Translations under genes and position numbers: made by a program
Source of the DNA: Methylacidiphilum sp. Yel
Lineage (GTDB): Bacteria > Verrucomicrobiota > Verrucomicrobiia > Methylacidiphilales > Methylacidiphilaceae
Direction: 5' to 3'
DNA: 45,499 nt
NCBI RefSeq assembly: GCF_004421185.1
Contig: NZ_LXQB01000056.1
Location: 1 to 45,499, forward strand
Shown here: positions 1 through 7,881 of the stretch, piece by piece
Position numbering within the stretch: position 1 is the stretch's first letter
Layout: the number at the start of each line of letters is the position of its first letter
Notes under the pieces: generated by a model
Told to the model about the DNA's origin: nothing
Database searches by the model: none
The model's input: the letters and a program-made list of their open reading frames with translations, nothing else

Positions 1-2
1 TT

Positions 3-134
3 GGGCGGGAGAATCGGCCCAATAAGGGACTGTTGTTTGTATGCGCCCATTGTGGGTATACGCTCCATGCCGATTTAGTGGCTGCCAGAAACACATCAGC
101 ATGCGAACGCTCCTCATCTGGCAAGACTGGGTGA
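3..134 (+). pseudogene. tnpB: TnpB C-terminal fragment, IS200/IS605 family (runs off left edge)
   Basis: The frame beginning at base 3 is open from the window edge and ends at TGA 132-134. Its product holds the C-terminal zinc-ribbon half of TnpB: a Cys-x2-Cys pair (VCAHCGYT) followed by LHADLVAARN, the end of the RuvC-like nuclease domain with its last aspartate. TnpB is the RNA-guided nuclease carried by IS200/IS605 and IS607 elements and is the ancestor of Cas12. Only the last 43 residues are visible, so I cannot say whether the whole gene is intact. The family call is firm; its functional state is unknown. The right end and probable guide-RNA scaffold follow directly. Confidence 0.8.
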
Positions 135-265
135 GGACGGGGCGATTGTCAGCCGTCCCTGAAGCATCGGGTGATGAAGCCAAAGCCGCGCGTCTTTCGA
201 GATACGCGCAAGCCTGAGGTGGAGCCTGGATGCAAGCTCCGTCCTTTAGGACGGAGTAGTTGAGT
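135..265 (+). ncRNA. Probable TnpB omega-RNA scaffold and IS right end
   Basis: Downstream of the tnpB stop the DNA is rich in perfect short hairpins: GCGCGT (188-193) with ACGCGC (204-209), GGAGC (221-225) with GCTCC (236-240), and CTCCGTCC (237-244) with GGACGGAG (249-256) around a TTTA loop. In IS200/IS605 elements the 3' end of tnpB and the element's right end encode the omega-RNA, whose guide is the first flanking bases outside the element. The last hairpin is typical of such right ends. The guide would then begin somewhere around 260-265. Boundaries are inferred, not mapped. Confidence 0.55.
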
Positions 266-349
266 AGCTTCATGAGAATGGCTTATAATGTGTGGACTAA
301 AAGACATTTTTTTTCTTGTCCTTGTTGAGGGAACTGGAAGAGGCAACCA

Positions 350-952
350 TTAGAGAAGGCACAATCGGTTTATCGCTTTTTTCCAAACAAAACGCAAAGG
401 TTTTTTTGCCCATTCTTCTGCATAATCGACACCAATTCTAGGAGTTCTCTCAATTTCCGAATCTGGAACTTCAAGTCCGGATTCTTCCACCCAAATGCGC
501 TCTCCAATCAAAGAAATTCCATTGTCTGCTAGAGTAATCCCCATAGTTTTGGTGACTTTTCCAGGGCCATCTGCCCACTGATGTTCAGGAATACCTTTCC
601 TTCTTGGTTTAACCAACTCCTTTCCTTCTGTAATAATCACCCCACGGATTAATACAGCCATGGGAACGCCCTCCGGTCCCAAAACAAAATTCAAAAGATG
701 GTGCATCCCATAGCAAAAATAGACATAAGTAATGCCTCCTTGCTGAAAGATTATTTTATTTCTTGGAGTCAACCGATTTCCATAGCCATGACAAGCTTTG
801 TCCTCGGCTCTACCATACGCCTCGGTCTCCATGATGATTCCAGCAATATTCCCTTTCGGATCTTTAACCGCCAATTTTTTTCCTAGGAAAAAAAGGGCCC
901 CTTGTACTGGATCATCAATCAGATATGCGGCTAAGCCAATTTTCTTTCCCAT
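350..952 (-). CDS. mpg: DNA-3-methyladenine glycosylase (AAG/Mpg family)
   Basis: This is a base-excision repair enzyme that removes alkylated purines such as 3-methyladenine from DNA in the cytoplasm. The 200 residues match the AAG fold length. The conserved block ETEAYGR (42-48) supplies the catalytic Glu44 and the intercalating Tyr46. His55 lies in the DKACHG stretch, followed by the TPRN (62-65) and [13 protein letters not shown] (76-88) blocks that shape the base pocket. The start is the ATG after a stretch with no clear ribosome site. It follows fdsD on the same strand with a 69-bp gap, so it may be a readthrough passenger of the formate dehydrogenase operon. It differs from E. coli AlkA and Tag, which belong to the HhH superfamily. 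Confidence 0.9.
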   Translation of the reverse strand: MGKKIGLAAYLIDDPVQGALFFLGKKLAVKDPKGNIAGIIMETEAYGRAEDKACHGYGNRLTPRNKIIFQQGGITYVYFCYGMHHLLNFVLGPEGVPMAVLIRGVIITEGKELVKPRRKGIPEHQWADGPGKVTKTMGITLADNGISLIGERIWVEESGLEVPDSEIERTPRIGVDYAEEWAKKPLRFVWKKAINRLCLL

Positions 953-1021
953 TATGGCTTTTATTTAAATAGAAAGTGCACAGAAATCCATCGCGAAGAA
1001 AAAAAGCAAAGAAATTTTGAC

Positions 1022-1261
1022 CTAGCTACTACTTTTTAGTTTTTCAACGGCTAGTCTTACAAGGGGAGCCAGTTCTCCTCCCTCAGTCTTCTCAACATAG
1101 CTAATAATCCTTTGTCGCATGGAAGGAGACCAAAATTTCCGGAGATGATTAGCAATCCCCTCTACGGCTTCTTCAGTGGTAGGATAATTTTTAAAAAAAT
1201 CGCCTATCTGGTTAGCCATAAAAATGAGATCCTCATACCCCTCTTTCATAACTATGTTCAT
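1022..1261 (-). CDS. fdsD: NAD-dependent formate dehydrogenase delta subunit
   Basis: A 79-residue protein that matches the small FdsD family: NQIGDFFKNYPTTEEAVEGI is followed by NHLRKFW and SPSMR, then a C-terminal segment with LAPLVRLAVEKL. FdsD is a small subunit or assembly partner of the soluble molybdenum NAD-dependent formate dehydrogenase. It lies 50 bp after fdsA in the usual order G-B-A-D, which supports the call. No good ribosome site precedes the ATG at 1261. Met5 is an alternative start. The usual chaperone gene fdsC (FdhD-like sulfurtransferase) is not next to it. Confidence 0.85.
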   Translation of the reverse strand: MNIVMKEGYEDLIFMANQIGDFFKNYPTTEEAVEGIANHLRKFWSPSMRQRIISYVEKTEGGELAPLVRLAVEKLKSSS

Positions 1262-1311
1262 TGAAAGGAAGATGTTATATAAAATTTACAAATGGTGTAA
1301 TGCCCTCCTTC

Positions 1312-4191
1312 TTAACAGGCAACGGTTTTTTCTTTTGCTTCTTTAGCAAGAGGGCTTACTTGCACAGCAGTTACCTTGTATTCCGGACAGTTTGTTGCCC
1401 AATCTGAAATTTCAGTAGTGACTATATTTGCACGACTTTCAGGAAAATGGAAAGTCGCATATACAGTTCCCGGTTGCACCCTTTCAGTTATTTTACACCT
1501 GAAAGTTCCACTCCCCTTTCTACTGGTCACTTCTACCAACTCTCCATCTTTGATTCCCCTTTCTTCAGCATCTGATGGATGAATTTCTAAGATATCTTCT
1601 TTAAACCAGATGACATTTTGCGTCCGCCTTGTCTGTGTCCCCACATTGTAATGATGTAAAATTCTGCCCGTTGTGAGGATAAGAGGGAAACGCCTGGATG
1701 GCTTTTCTGGCGTTGGGACATAACCAGTAATATGGAACTGTCCTAAGCCTCTGAAGAATTTTTCCTTATGCATTACTGGAGTTCCTTCAGTCGCCTGTTC
1801 ATTACATGGCCATTGAATGCTTCCCAATTTATCAAGTTTCTCATAACTTACCCCTCGGAAGGTTGGAGTCAGTCTAGCAATTTCATCCATGATTTCTGAG
1901 GGATGATTATAATGCATAGGATAACCCATTGCTTGAGCGATTTCCTGAATCACTTCCCATTCTTGTTTTCCGCAGAGCGGAGGCATTACTTTTCTGACTC
2001 TTTGAATCCTTCTTTCGGCATTGGTGAAAGTTCCATCTTTTTCCAAAAAGGAACATCCAGGCAAAAACACATGGCAGTACTTCGACATTTCATTGAGGAA
2101 AATGTCATGAAGGACCACTAGTTCCATTGATTTTAGGGCTTGGATGACGTGATTGCTATCGGGATCCGATTGAGTAAGATCCTCCCCATGCACATAGATG
2201 CCCTTAAAATTACCATACACAGCTTCCGTCAGCATATTAGTAATTCTTAACCCCGGCTCTGGATCCAAGGGTACATTCCATGCTTGTTCGAAAAGCATCC
2301 TCGTTTCAAAATCGGATACATGCCTATAGCCTGAAAATTCATGAGGGAAAGAACCCATGTCACAGGAGCCTTGCACATTGTTTTGACCTCGCAGAGGATT
2401 AACTCCTGCTCCCTCTTTGCCAACATTTCCAGTAAGCATAGCCAGATTCGCTATGGCAAGCACAGCAGTTGTCCCTTGGGAATGTTCAGTTACGCCAAGT
2501 CCATAATAGATAGCTGCATTACCACCAGTAGCATACAGTCTTGCTGCAGCTCGGATGGTTTCGGCAGGGACTCCTGTTATTTCCTGCACTGCTTCCGGTG
2601 CATTCTCAGGCTTTCGAATAAATTGCATCCATTTTTCAAAGGAGACCTTGTCACATTTCTCTTCAATAAATTTTCTATCTTCGAGCCCTTCCTCAAGGAT
2701 TGTATAGGCGATAGCATTCAGCAAAGCGACGTTAGTCCCCGGCTTTAATTGAAGATGATAATCGGCTCGAATGTGGGGTGTTTTGACAAGGTCGATTTTT
2801 CTTGGATCAGCTACAATTAGACGGGCACCTTGGCGAAGCCGACGTTTCATCTGGGAACCAAAAACAGGATGCCCATCGGTAGGATTGGCACCAATGACAA
2901 AAATGACATCAGAAAACTGAATAGAATCAAAGGGATTCGTACCTGCTGAGGTTCCAAAGGCTGCCTTCAATCCATAACCTGTAGGAGAATGGCAGACCCG
3001 AGCACAAGTATCAATGTTGTTATTGTGAAAGACTGCTCGAACTAGCTTTTGTACAAGAAAGTCCTCTTCATTGGTACACCGAGAAGAACTCACAGCCCCA
3101 ATCGAATTTCTACCATATTTATCAGCTATTCTCTTAAATTCCGAAGCGACATAAGCAATAGCTTCTTCCCAGCTCACTTCTTTCCAGGGATCTTCGATTT
3201 TTTTACGGAGTAGGGGCTTTAATGGCCTTTCAGGACTCAATGCATAAGTCCAGGCAAACCTGCCTTTAACACAAGAATGCCCATGATTAGCATGACCATT
3301 TTTATAGGGCACCATTCGAATGACTTCATAGCCTTGGGTTTGAGCTTCGAAAGAACAGCCCACTCCACAATAGGCACAGGTTGTAATCGTTGATTTTAGG
3401 GGTAGGCCCTTTTCTATGACCGTATCTTCGATCAAGGCCGCTGTTGGGCAGGCCATAACACAGGCTCCGCAAGAAACGCATTCTGAGCTCAAAAACTCAT
3501 GGGTAGGACCTGGAGTAATAACAGAATCAAACCCCCTATGACGCGCAGTGAGAGCCAGAGTTCCTTGAATTTCATCACAAGCACGGACGCATCGAAAACA
3601 GACAATGCATTTGGAGGGATCAAATGTAAAATAAGGATTTGTTTTATCTTTAGGACTTGTTAGATGATTTTTTCCTGAAAAACCATAACGGACATCTCTC
3701 AATCCAACAGCACCTGCCATGTCCTGAAGCTCACAGTCGCCATCCACAGGGCACATCAAACAATCCAAGGGATGATCAGAAATATACAATTCCATAACGT
3801 TGCGACGGAGCTTGGCAAGTTTTTCAGAAAATGTTTTGACCTTCATGCCCTGTTCTACTTGGGTCGTACAGGAAGCTGGATAGCCTCTTTTGCCTTCTAT
3901 TTCCACAAGACAAAGCCTACAAGATCCAAAAGGTTCAAGGCTTTCTGTCGCACAAAGCTTGGGAATCATAATTCCATGCAAGGCTGCAGCCCTTAACAGG
4001 GAAGTGCCCTCAGGAACGCTGACTTCTATCCCATCAATGGTTAGAGTTACAATTTTTGGTTGAATCTCGGATTCGGGCACAAATCGAGCCATTTTATTTT
4101 GAGTAGCACCATTTTTATGACCGTTTCTATATTTAATCCACTCTATAGGGCTTCCAGGCGTTCCAAGATCTATTCGTCTGTCGGTTAACAT
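1312..4191 (-). CDS. fdsA: NAD-dependent formate dehydrogenase alpha subunit (Mo-bis-MGD catalytic)
   Basis: The 959-residue catalytic subunit oxidises formate to CO2 and passes electrons to FdsG/FdsB and NAD+. An N-terminal [2Fe-2S] ferredoxin domain (Cys in LCATES, GSCRLC and ASC) comes first. Next is the NuoG-like HPLDCLMC cluster, then two [4Fe-4S] motifs (CIVCFRC, CVSCGACVMAC). The molybdopterin domain then starts with CAYCGVGC. The Mo ligand lies in CARVCHSP and is cysteine, not selenocysteine. A C-terminal molydopterin dinucleotide-binding domain contains ILTTGRILHHYN. About 45 extra residues precede the ferredoxin domain. The ATG at 4191 has a clear AAGGAGG-type site about nine bases upstream. 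In methanotrophs this is the final step of methane oxidation and a major NADH source. Confidence 0.95.
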   Translation of the reverse strand: MLTDRRIDLGTPGSPIEWIKYRNGHKNGATQNKMARFVPESEIQPKIVTLTIDGIEVSVPEGTSLLRAAALHGIMIPKLCATESLEPFGSCRLCLVEIEGKRGYPASCTTQVEQGMKVKTFSEKLAKLRRNVMELYISDHPLDCLMCPVDGDCELQDMAGAVGLRDVRYGFSGKNHLTSPKDKTNPYFTFDPSKCIVCFRCVRACDEIQGTLALTARHRGFDSVITPGPTHEFLSSECVSCGACVMACPTAALIEDTVIEKGLPLKSTITTCAYCGVGCSFEAQTQGYEVIRMVPYKNGHANHGHSCVKGRFAWTYALSPERPLKPLLRKKIEDPWKEVSWEEAIAYVASEFKRIADKYGRNSIGAVSSSRCTNEEDFLVQKLVRAVFHNNNIDTCARVCHSPTGYGLKAAFGTSAGTNPFDSIQFSDVIFVIGANPTDGHPVFGSQMKRRLRQGARLIVADPRKIDLVKTPHIRADYHLQLKPGTNVALLNAIAYTILEEGLEDRKFIEEKCDKVSFEKWMQFIRKPENAPEAVQEITGVPAETIRAAARLYATGGNAAIYYGLGVTEHSQGTTAVLAIANLAMLTGNVGKEGAGVNPLRGQNNVQGSCDMGSFPHEFSGYRHVSDFETRMLFEQAWNVPLDPEPGLRITNMLTEAVYGNFKGIYVHGEDLTQSDPDSNHVIQALKSMELVVLHDIFLNEMSKYCHVFLPGCSFLEKDGTFTNAERRIQRVRKVMPPLCGKQEWEVIQEIAQAMGYPMHYNHPSEIMDEIARLTPTFRGVSYEKLDKLGSIQWPCNEQATEGTPVMHKEKFFRGLGQFHITGYVPTPEKPSRRFPLILTTGRILHHYNVGTQTRRTQNVIWFKEDILEIHPSDAEERGIKDGELVEVTSRKGSGTFRCKITERVQPGTVYATFHFPESRANIVTTEISDWATNCPEYKVTAVQVSPLAKEAKEKTVAC

Positions 4192-4260
4192 GGCTTCATC
4201 CTCCTTTTTCTAATTTTCTAGCGGTGTAATTTTTGTCTCTGTCCTCTTTTTTCTCTCGCA

Positions 4261-5829
4261 TTAAAGAGCGCCCGCAAAGGCACAAATTTCTTCTTTACTA
4301 TAGCCAAAATCCTCTGGAAAATGTCTCAACGCACTCAAAACGGGGAAAGGAGTCATTCCTCCCAAGCCACATAACGAAGCATGAAGCATAGTATCACACA
4401 GATCGAAAAGCAGCTCTAGCTCTTTTCGAGACCCTTTCCCCATTAAAATTTTTTCCATTAACTCCATGCCCCTGGTCGAACCAATTCTACAAGGCGTGCA
4501 TTTTCCACAAGATTCCTCAGCACAAAATTCCATGGCATAATGAGCCATAAACGCCAAGTTTGTTTGATCATCAAAGACAATGATTCCTCCATGGCCTACA
4601 ATCCCTTTGATTTTGCTTAATTCCTCGTAATCTAGAAGAATATCCAAAAAATGTTCGGGAAGATAAGGACCTAAGGGACCTCCAATTTGAATGGCTTTGA
4701 GTGGCCTCCCGCTACGCGTGCCACCTCCAAAGCCATAAACCAGATCCCGAAGAGATATGCCAAAGGGTACTTCTACAAGTCCTGGATAGTTGAGATTTCC
4801 AGAGAGTTGAACTGGCAAAGTACCTTTGGATCGATTGACTCCATAGGCTGCGTAGGCCTCTCCTCCATGAGACAAAATCCATGGCACAGAGGCTAGAGTG
4901 ATCACATTGTTGATTACGGTGGGTTTTCCCCACAATCCTTTAACGGCTGGTAAAGGCGGTCTTGGCCTTACCATTCCTCTTTTGCCTTCAAGGCTCTCCA
5001 GAAGAGCTGTTTCCTCTCCACAGACATAGGCTCCTGCTCCAAGAAAAACCTCTAAATCAAAAGAAAAGGAGGAACCAAAGAGCGGGCTGCCCAATATTCC
5101 CTGCGATCTGCAAACCGCAATAGCTTTGTTGAGTACTTCGTGGGCAAGTGGATACTCAGACCGAAGATAGATATATCCTTTATCAGCTCCTACAGCAAAA
5201 CCAGCAATCGCCATTCCTTCAATGAGCAAGAATGGATCGCCTTCCATAACCATTCTATCAGAAAAGGTGCCTGAATCCCCTTCATCAGCATTGCAAACGA
5301 TGTATTTCTGGGAAGCGATAGCCCTTTGGGTCGTTTTCCATTTAATGCCAGTAGGGAAGGCTGCCCCACCGCGGCCTCTTAACCCAGATTTTGTAATTTG
5401 ATCAATGACTTTGTCTGGACCCAATTCAATCGCTTTTTTTAATCCCTGAAATCCTCCACAAGCTATGTAAGAATCTAATGACAAAGGATCGTTCTTTCCG
5501 ATTCGTTCAAAAATCAACCTTGTCTGTTTTTTCAAGTAGGGATGCTCTTGAAGATTTCCTAAACAAAGAGGATGGTCTGAACCTTCAAGAAAACCTGAAT
5601 CAAATAAGGAGCCAATCGCCTCTTCAGTCACTGGCCCATAGGCGATCCTTCTGCCTCCTTCTAGTTCGACTTCTATAACCGGCTCCAACCAATAAAGTCC
5701 ATAAGAACCCGTACGGATTATCCGGATGGGGATATTCCTTAAGAATGCTTCTTTTTCTACTGCAAAAGCTACCTCGTCCGCACCTACTGCGATGGCTGAA
5801 TAATCTTTGGCTATATAAAGAGTATGCAT
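4261..5829 (-). CDS. fdsB: NAD-dependent formate dehydrogenase beta subunit (FMN/NADH)
   Basis: A 522-residue NuoF-like subunit that takes electrons from FdsA through FMN to NAD+. Visible landmarks are the NADH-binding glycine loop GLRGRGGAAFPTG, the FMN region YVCGEETALLESLEGKRG and the [4Fe-4S] motif ESCGKCTPCR with the fourth Cys in HASLCGLGG. The N-terminal 120 or so residues form the thioredoxin-like leader domain common in FdsB/HoxF, here lacking an obvious cluster. It starts two bases after the fdsG stop, so the genes are translationally coupled. fdsA follows 69 bp downstream. Confidence 0.95.
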   Translation of the reverse strand: MHTLYIAKDYSAIAVGADEVAFAVEKEAFLRNIPIRIIRTGSYGLYWLEPVIEVELEGGRRIAYGPVTEEAIGSLFDSGFLEGSDHPLCLGNLQEHPYLKKQTRLIFERIGKNDPLSLDSYIACGGFQGLKKAIELGPDKVIDQITKSGLRGRGGAAFPTGIKWKTTQRAIASQKYIVCNADEGDSGTFSDRMVMEGDPFLLIEGMAIAGFAVGADKGYIYLRSEYPLAHEVLNKAIAVCRSQGILGSPLFGSSFSFDLEVFLGAGAYVCGEETALLESLEGKRGMVRPRPPLPAVKGLWGKPTVINNVITLASVPWILSHGGEAYAAYGVNRSKGTLPVQLSGNLNYPGLVEVPFGISLRDLVYGFGGGTRSGRPLKAIQIGGPLGPYLPEHFLDILLDYEELSKIKGIVGHGGIIVFDDQTNLAFMAHYAMEFCAEESCGKCTPCRIGSTRGMELMEKILMGKGSRKELELLFDLCDTMLHASLCGLGGMTPFPVLSALRHFPEDFGYSKEEICAFAGAL

Positions 5830-5831
5830 AA

Positions 5832-6290
5832 CTAGCGTATGGAATGGATTAGGTTTTCAATTTTTCGAGTATCAACTCTTCCATAGAGCTTACCATTGAG
5901 AGCCACCGAAGGACCATTAGCGCAATTGCCAAAACAAAAAGTGGGAAGTAATGTCACTTTGCCATCAGGGGTCGTCCCACCAAAATCAATTTTCAACGTT
6001 TCTTTTGCTTTTTCTATCACTTTATGACAGCCATTGGCTTGACAGGCTTCAGCCCGACAAATCTTTATGATGTTTTTTCCTGGAGGCTTAGTTCGGAAGT
6101 CAGCATAAAAAGTAAGAACACCATACACTTCAGCTTGAGAAAGATTGAAAGAAGATGCAATCTGAGGTAGAAATTCTTTTGGAATATATCCAATTTCTTC
6201 TTGTACTTTATGATAGAAGGGAATAAGCCCATTGGGTTTCGTAGAATAGAAAGCTAAGCTATCCAGTAGTTTTTGATCCATTGTTCTCAT
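5832..6290 (-). CDS. fdsG: NAD-dependent formate dehydrogenase gamma subunit ([2Fe-2S])
   Basis: A 152-residue NuoE/24-kDa-like subunit with a thioredoxin-like [2Fe-2S] fold. The four cluster cysteines are visible as CRAEAC (with a further Cys in ANGCH) and CFGNC. The N-terminal helical part includes YHKVQEEIGYIPKEFLP, typical of the family. It is the first gene of the fdsGBA-D operon, and the AT-rich 194 bp upstream must carry the operon promoter. The residue order, small size and immediate coupling to fdsB make the assignment secure. Confidence 0.95.
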   Translation of the reverse strand: MRTMDQKLLDSLAFYSTKPNGLIPFYHKVQEEIGYIPKEFLPQIASSFNLSQAEVYGVLTFYADFRTKPPGKNIIKICRAEACQANGCHKVIEKAKETLKIDFGGTTPDGKVTLLPTFCFGNCANGPSVALNGKLYGRVDTRKIENLIHSIR

Positions 6291-6484
6291 CGATCCGTTC
6301 TCTAATTGAATTTCTTTTTTTGTTTTATCATAATTTTTTTTAATAACTATTCAGCAAGGTCATTATCAGCAACATAACAAAATAAATGCATTTACTAATG
6401 TAATTATCCGATTTTCCCCTATCAATCAATATTCAAAAATAAAAATTATTAAAATAATTTTTTTTCCATATTCATTAAAATATT
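6291..6484. promoter_or_regulatory. AT-rich upstream region of fdsG; no gene
   Basis: Very AT-rich 194-bp gap. The fds operon starts to its left and reads leftward. The beta-propeller gene ends at its right edge, also reading leftward. It should hold the fds promoter, but I cannot fix -35/-10 boxes with confidence and see no strong terminator hairpin. Confidence 0.35.
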
Positions 6485-7573
6485 TTATGGACTATCAAGA
6501 CTTCCATAACTTAGGGGATAGGTGATTATTCCCCAAGGCATTTTTATTCCTTCAATCTTGGCTAGTTCTTTGTAATTGTCCGCATCGAAAACGTAGAGAG
6601 CATCGGATCGGCCACTAGCAACTAAGATTTTTTTTCCATCCGGGCTAAAAGTAAAATGCCAGCTTCGCATACCTACAGGAGCTTCCGCCAAAAGCTTCAG
6701 ATTTTGGGAATCGAACACTTGCAGTTTTCTATCCCGGAAAGCAAGTACCAAAAGCTTTTTGCCTGATGGATCGAAAACTACTCCATAAGGACCAGAAGCG
6801 GTGGTCGTAGCTTTAAGAAGAGAAAAATGATTGTCGAACAAAGCTAAGGTATTGCTGTTTTCAAAAGTCACCGCATAGATTTCCTCTTGAGGTGCCTTCT
6901 TTAAACCTCGAGGTCTTGTGCCAATTTTTTGAAGATCTATCCGGCGGATTTCCCGTCGCGTTTCAATATCATAAAGGCCGATAGAATTTTCTCCCTCATT
7001 TGCAACCAATAGCTTAGATCCATCTTGAGAAAACTCTATGGCTTCGGTTTCTTTTCCTCCGGAAAACTCATTGTCTATCCTTTCCTTTTGGATATCAATC
7101 TGAGCAATTTTTGCTCCTATAGGACTTGTTGACTCTGAAAGATCTGGCTCATAAGAAACAAAGAGGAATTTTCTTTCTGGATGCAATCGCAAAAATTCAG
7201 GATTTTGTCCAAGCCGTATCGTTTTTTTTATTCGCCCATTGTTCGCATCCAGAATTAGCAAGGATCGAGTCGATTTGTCAGCGACAAAAAGAGTTTTTCC
7301 TTCTTTGTCAATACCAATACCTCTGAGCATGCTACCAGGAAGTGCAATTGTTTTGAGTTTTTCGTTTTTCTCAATATCAATAATGGCTATGCCTCCTTCA
7401 CAACTAACATAGGCTAAAGGATGAACGCTAGCTCTTAGGGAGGAAAAACAAATCAACACAGAAAGGAAAGTAACCAAAAAGAAGACACACAAACGGATCA
7501 AAAGAGTGGGGAATGATAAAATTTTAAATTTCAGGAGAAAGAAATTAAAAAAACCGTTTTGTTGAATAATCAT
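6485..7573 (-). CDS. Secreted YVTN-type beta-propeller protein, PQQ-linked
   Basis: A 362-residue protein with a long hydrophobic N-terminal signal (about residues 17-50), then some seven blades of the YVTN/Lactonase type. Typical repeat phrases are GKTLFVADKSTRSLLILD, GSKLLVANEGENSIGLYD, GKKLLVLAFRDRKLQVFD and GKKILVASGRSDALYVFD. It resembles the periplasmic beta-propeller proteins found beside PQQ-dependent dehydrogenase and catabolism genes. It is transcribed divergently from pqqA across 159 AT-rich bases. Function is unknown; a periplasmic chaperone or accessory role in PQQ-enzyme metabolism is inferred from context only. No catalytic motif is evident. Confidence 0.7.
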   Translation of the reverse strand: MIIQQNGFFNFFLLKFKILSFPTLLIRLCVFFLVTFLSVLICFSSLRASVHPLAYVSCEGGIAIIDIEKNEKLKTIALPGSMLRGIGIDKEGKTLFVADKSTRSLLILDANNGRIKKTIRLGQNPEFLRLHPERKFLFVSYEPDLSESTSPIGAKIAQIDIQKERIDNEFSGGKETEAIEFSQDGSKLLVANEGENSIGLYDIETRREIRRIDLQKIGTRPRGLKKAPQEEIYAVTFENSNTLALFDNHFSLLKATTTASGPYGVVFDPSGKKLLVLAFRDRKLQVFDSQNLKLLAEAPVGMRSWHFTFSPDGKKILVASGRSDALYVFDADNYKELAKIEGIKMPWGIITYPLSYGSLDSP

Positions 7574-7732
7574 TGAAAAAGGTAAAAAATTTATTTAGAT
7601 TGTCGTGCTTCTGAGTTATATTAAAATAATCAATGTAGAAAAATTTAAAAAATTGAAATTGCATTTCAATAAAAAATTGCAATTGAATGAGAAAAAAATA
7701 ATTTATTAATTTTATTTAAAATAGGAGGACTC
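7574..7732. promoter_or_regulatory. Divergent promoter region, beta-propeller gene / pqqA
   Basis: A strongly AT-rich 159-bp gap between the leftward beta-propeller gene and rightward pqqA. Both promoters must sit here. A clear AGGAGG ribosome site at 7723-7728 lies four bases before the pqqA ATG. I cannot place promoter boxes reliably because of base composition. Confidence 0.4.
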
Positions 7733-7813
7733 ATGAATTGGGAAAAACCAGCATTCGAAGAAATGAATCTCTGCATGGAAGTGACTGCCTACGCGTTTGT
7801 TGCTGAGAATTAA
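7733..7813 (+). CDS. pqqA: PQQ precursor peptide PqqA
   Basis: A 26-residue peptide, MNWEKPAFEEMN... ending in EVTAYAFVAEN. PqqA is the ribosomally made substrate for pyrroloquinoline quinone. PqqE cross-links a conserved Glu and Tyr separated by three residues, and here these are Glu16 and Tyr20 in EVTAY. The start ATG has a strong AGGAGG site at 7723-7728, the best in the pqq cluster, fitting the need for stoichiometric peptide. It is separated from pqqB by a 14-bp hairpin. It is shorter than most gene finders accept, so it is easily missed. An overlapping minus-strand reading frame has no support. Confidence 0.93.
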   Translation: MNWEKPAFEEMNLCMEVTAYAFVAEN

Positions 7814-7836
7814 TCTTCGATGAGTTCAAAAGCTTC

Positions 7837-7874
7837 CACAAAGGGCAAAGGCAATCCTGTCTTTGCCCTTTGTG
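7837..7874 (+). promoter_or_regulatory. 14-bp hairpin between pqqA and pqqB
   Basis: CACAAAGGGCAAAG (7837-7850) is perfectly complementary to CTTTGCCCTTTGTG (7861-7874), with a ten-base loop. The stem ends seven bases before the pqqB ATG at 7882 and is not followed by a T-run. It is therefore not a classic intrinsic terminator. It could stabilise the pqqA mRNA 3' end, attenuate readthrough, or mask pqqB translation initiation. pqqA is known in other methylotrophs to be expressed above the downstream pqq genes. Confidence 0.75.
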
Positions 7875-7881
7875 CTCCAAT

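Noticed and set aside
149-346. Minus-strand 65-residue frame at the left edge
   Set aside because: It reads the complement of the hairpin-rich omega-RNA/right-end region and has no recognisable domain.
2341-2748. 135-residue plus-strand frame inside fdsA
   Set aside because: Antisense to a highly conserved molybdopterin domain; no coding character.
3000-3015. Selenocysteine in formate dehydrogenase
   Set aside because: The Mo-ligand site reads Cys (TGC-type codon in CARVCHSP), with no in-frame TGA and no need for a SECIS element.
7870-7881. Upstream TTG start for pqqB
   Set aside because: The TTG lies in the hairpin stem, and the ATG at 7882 gives the conserved PqqB N-terminus.
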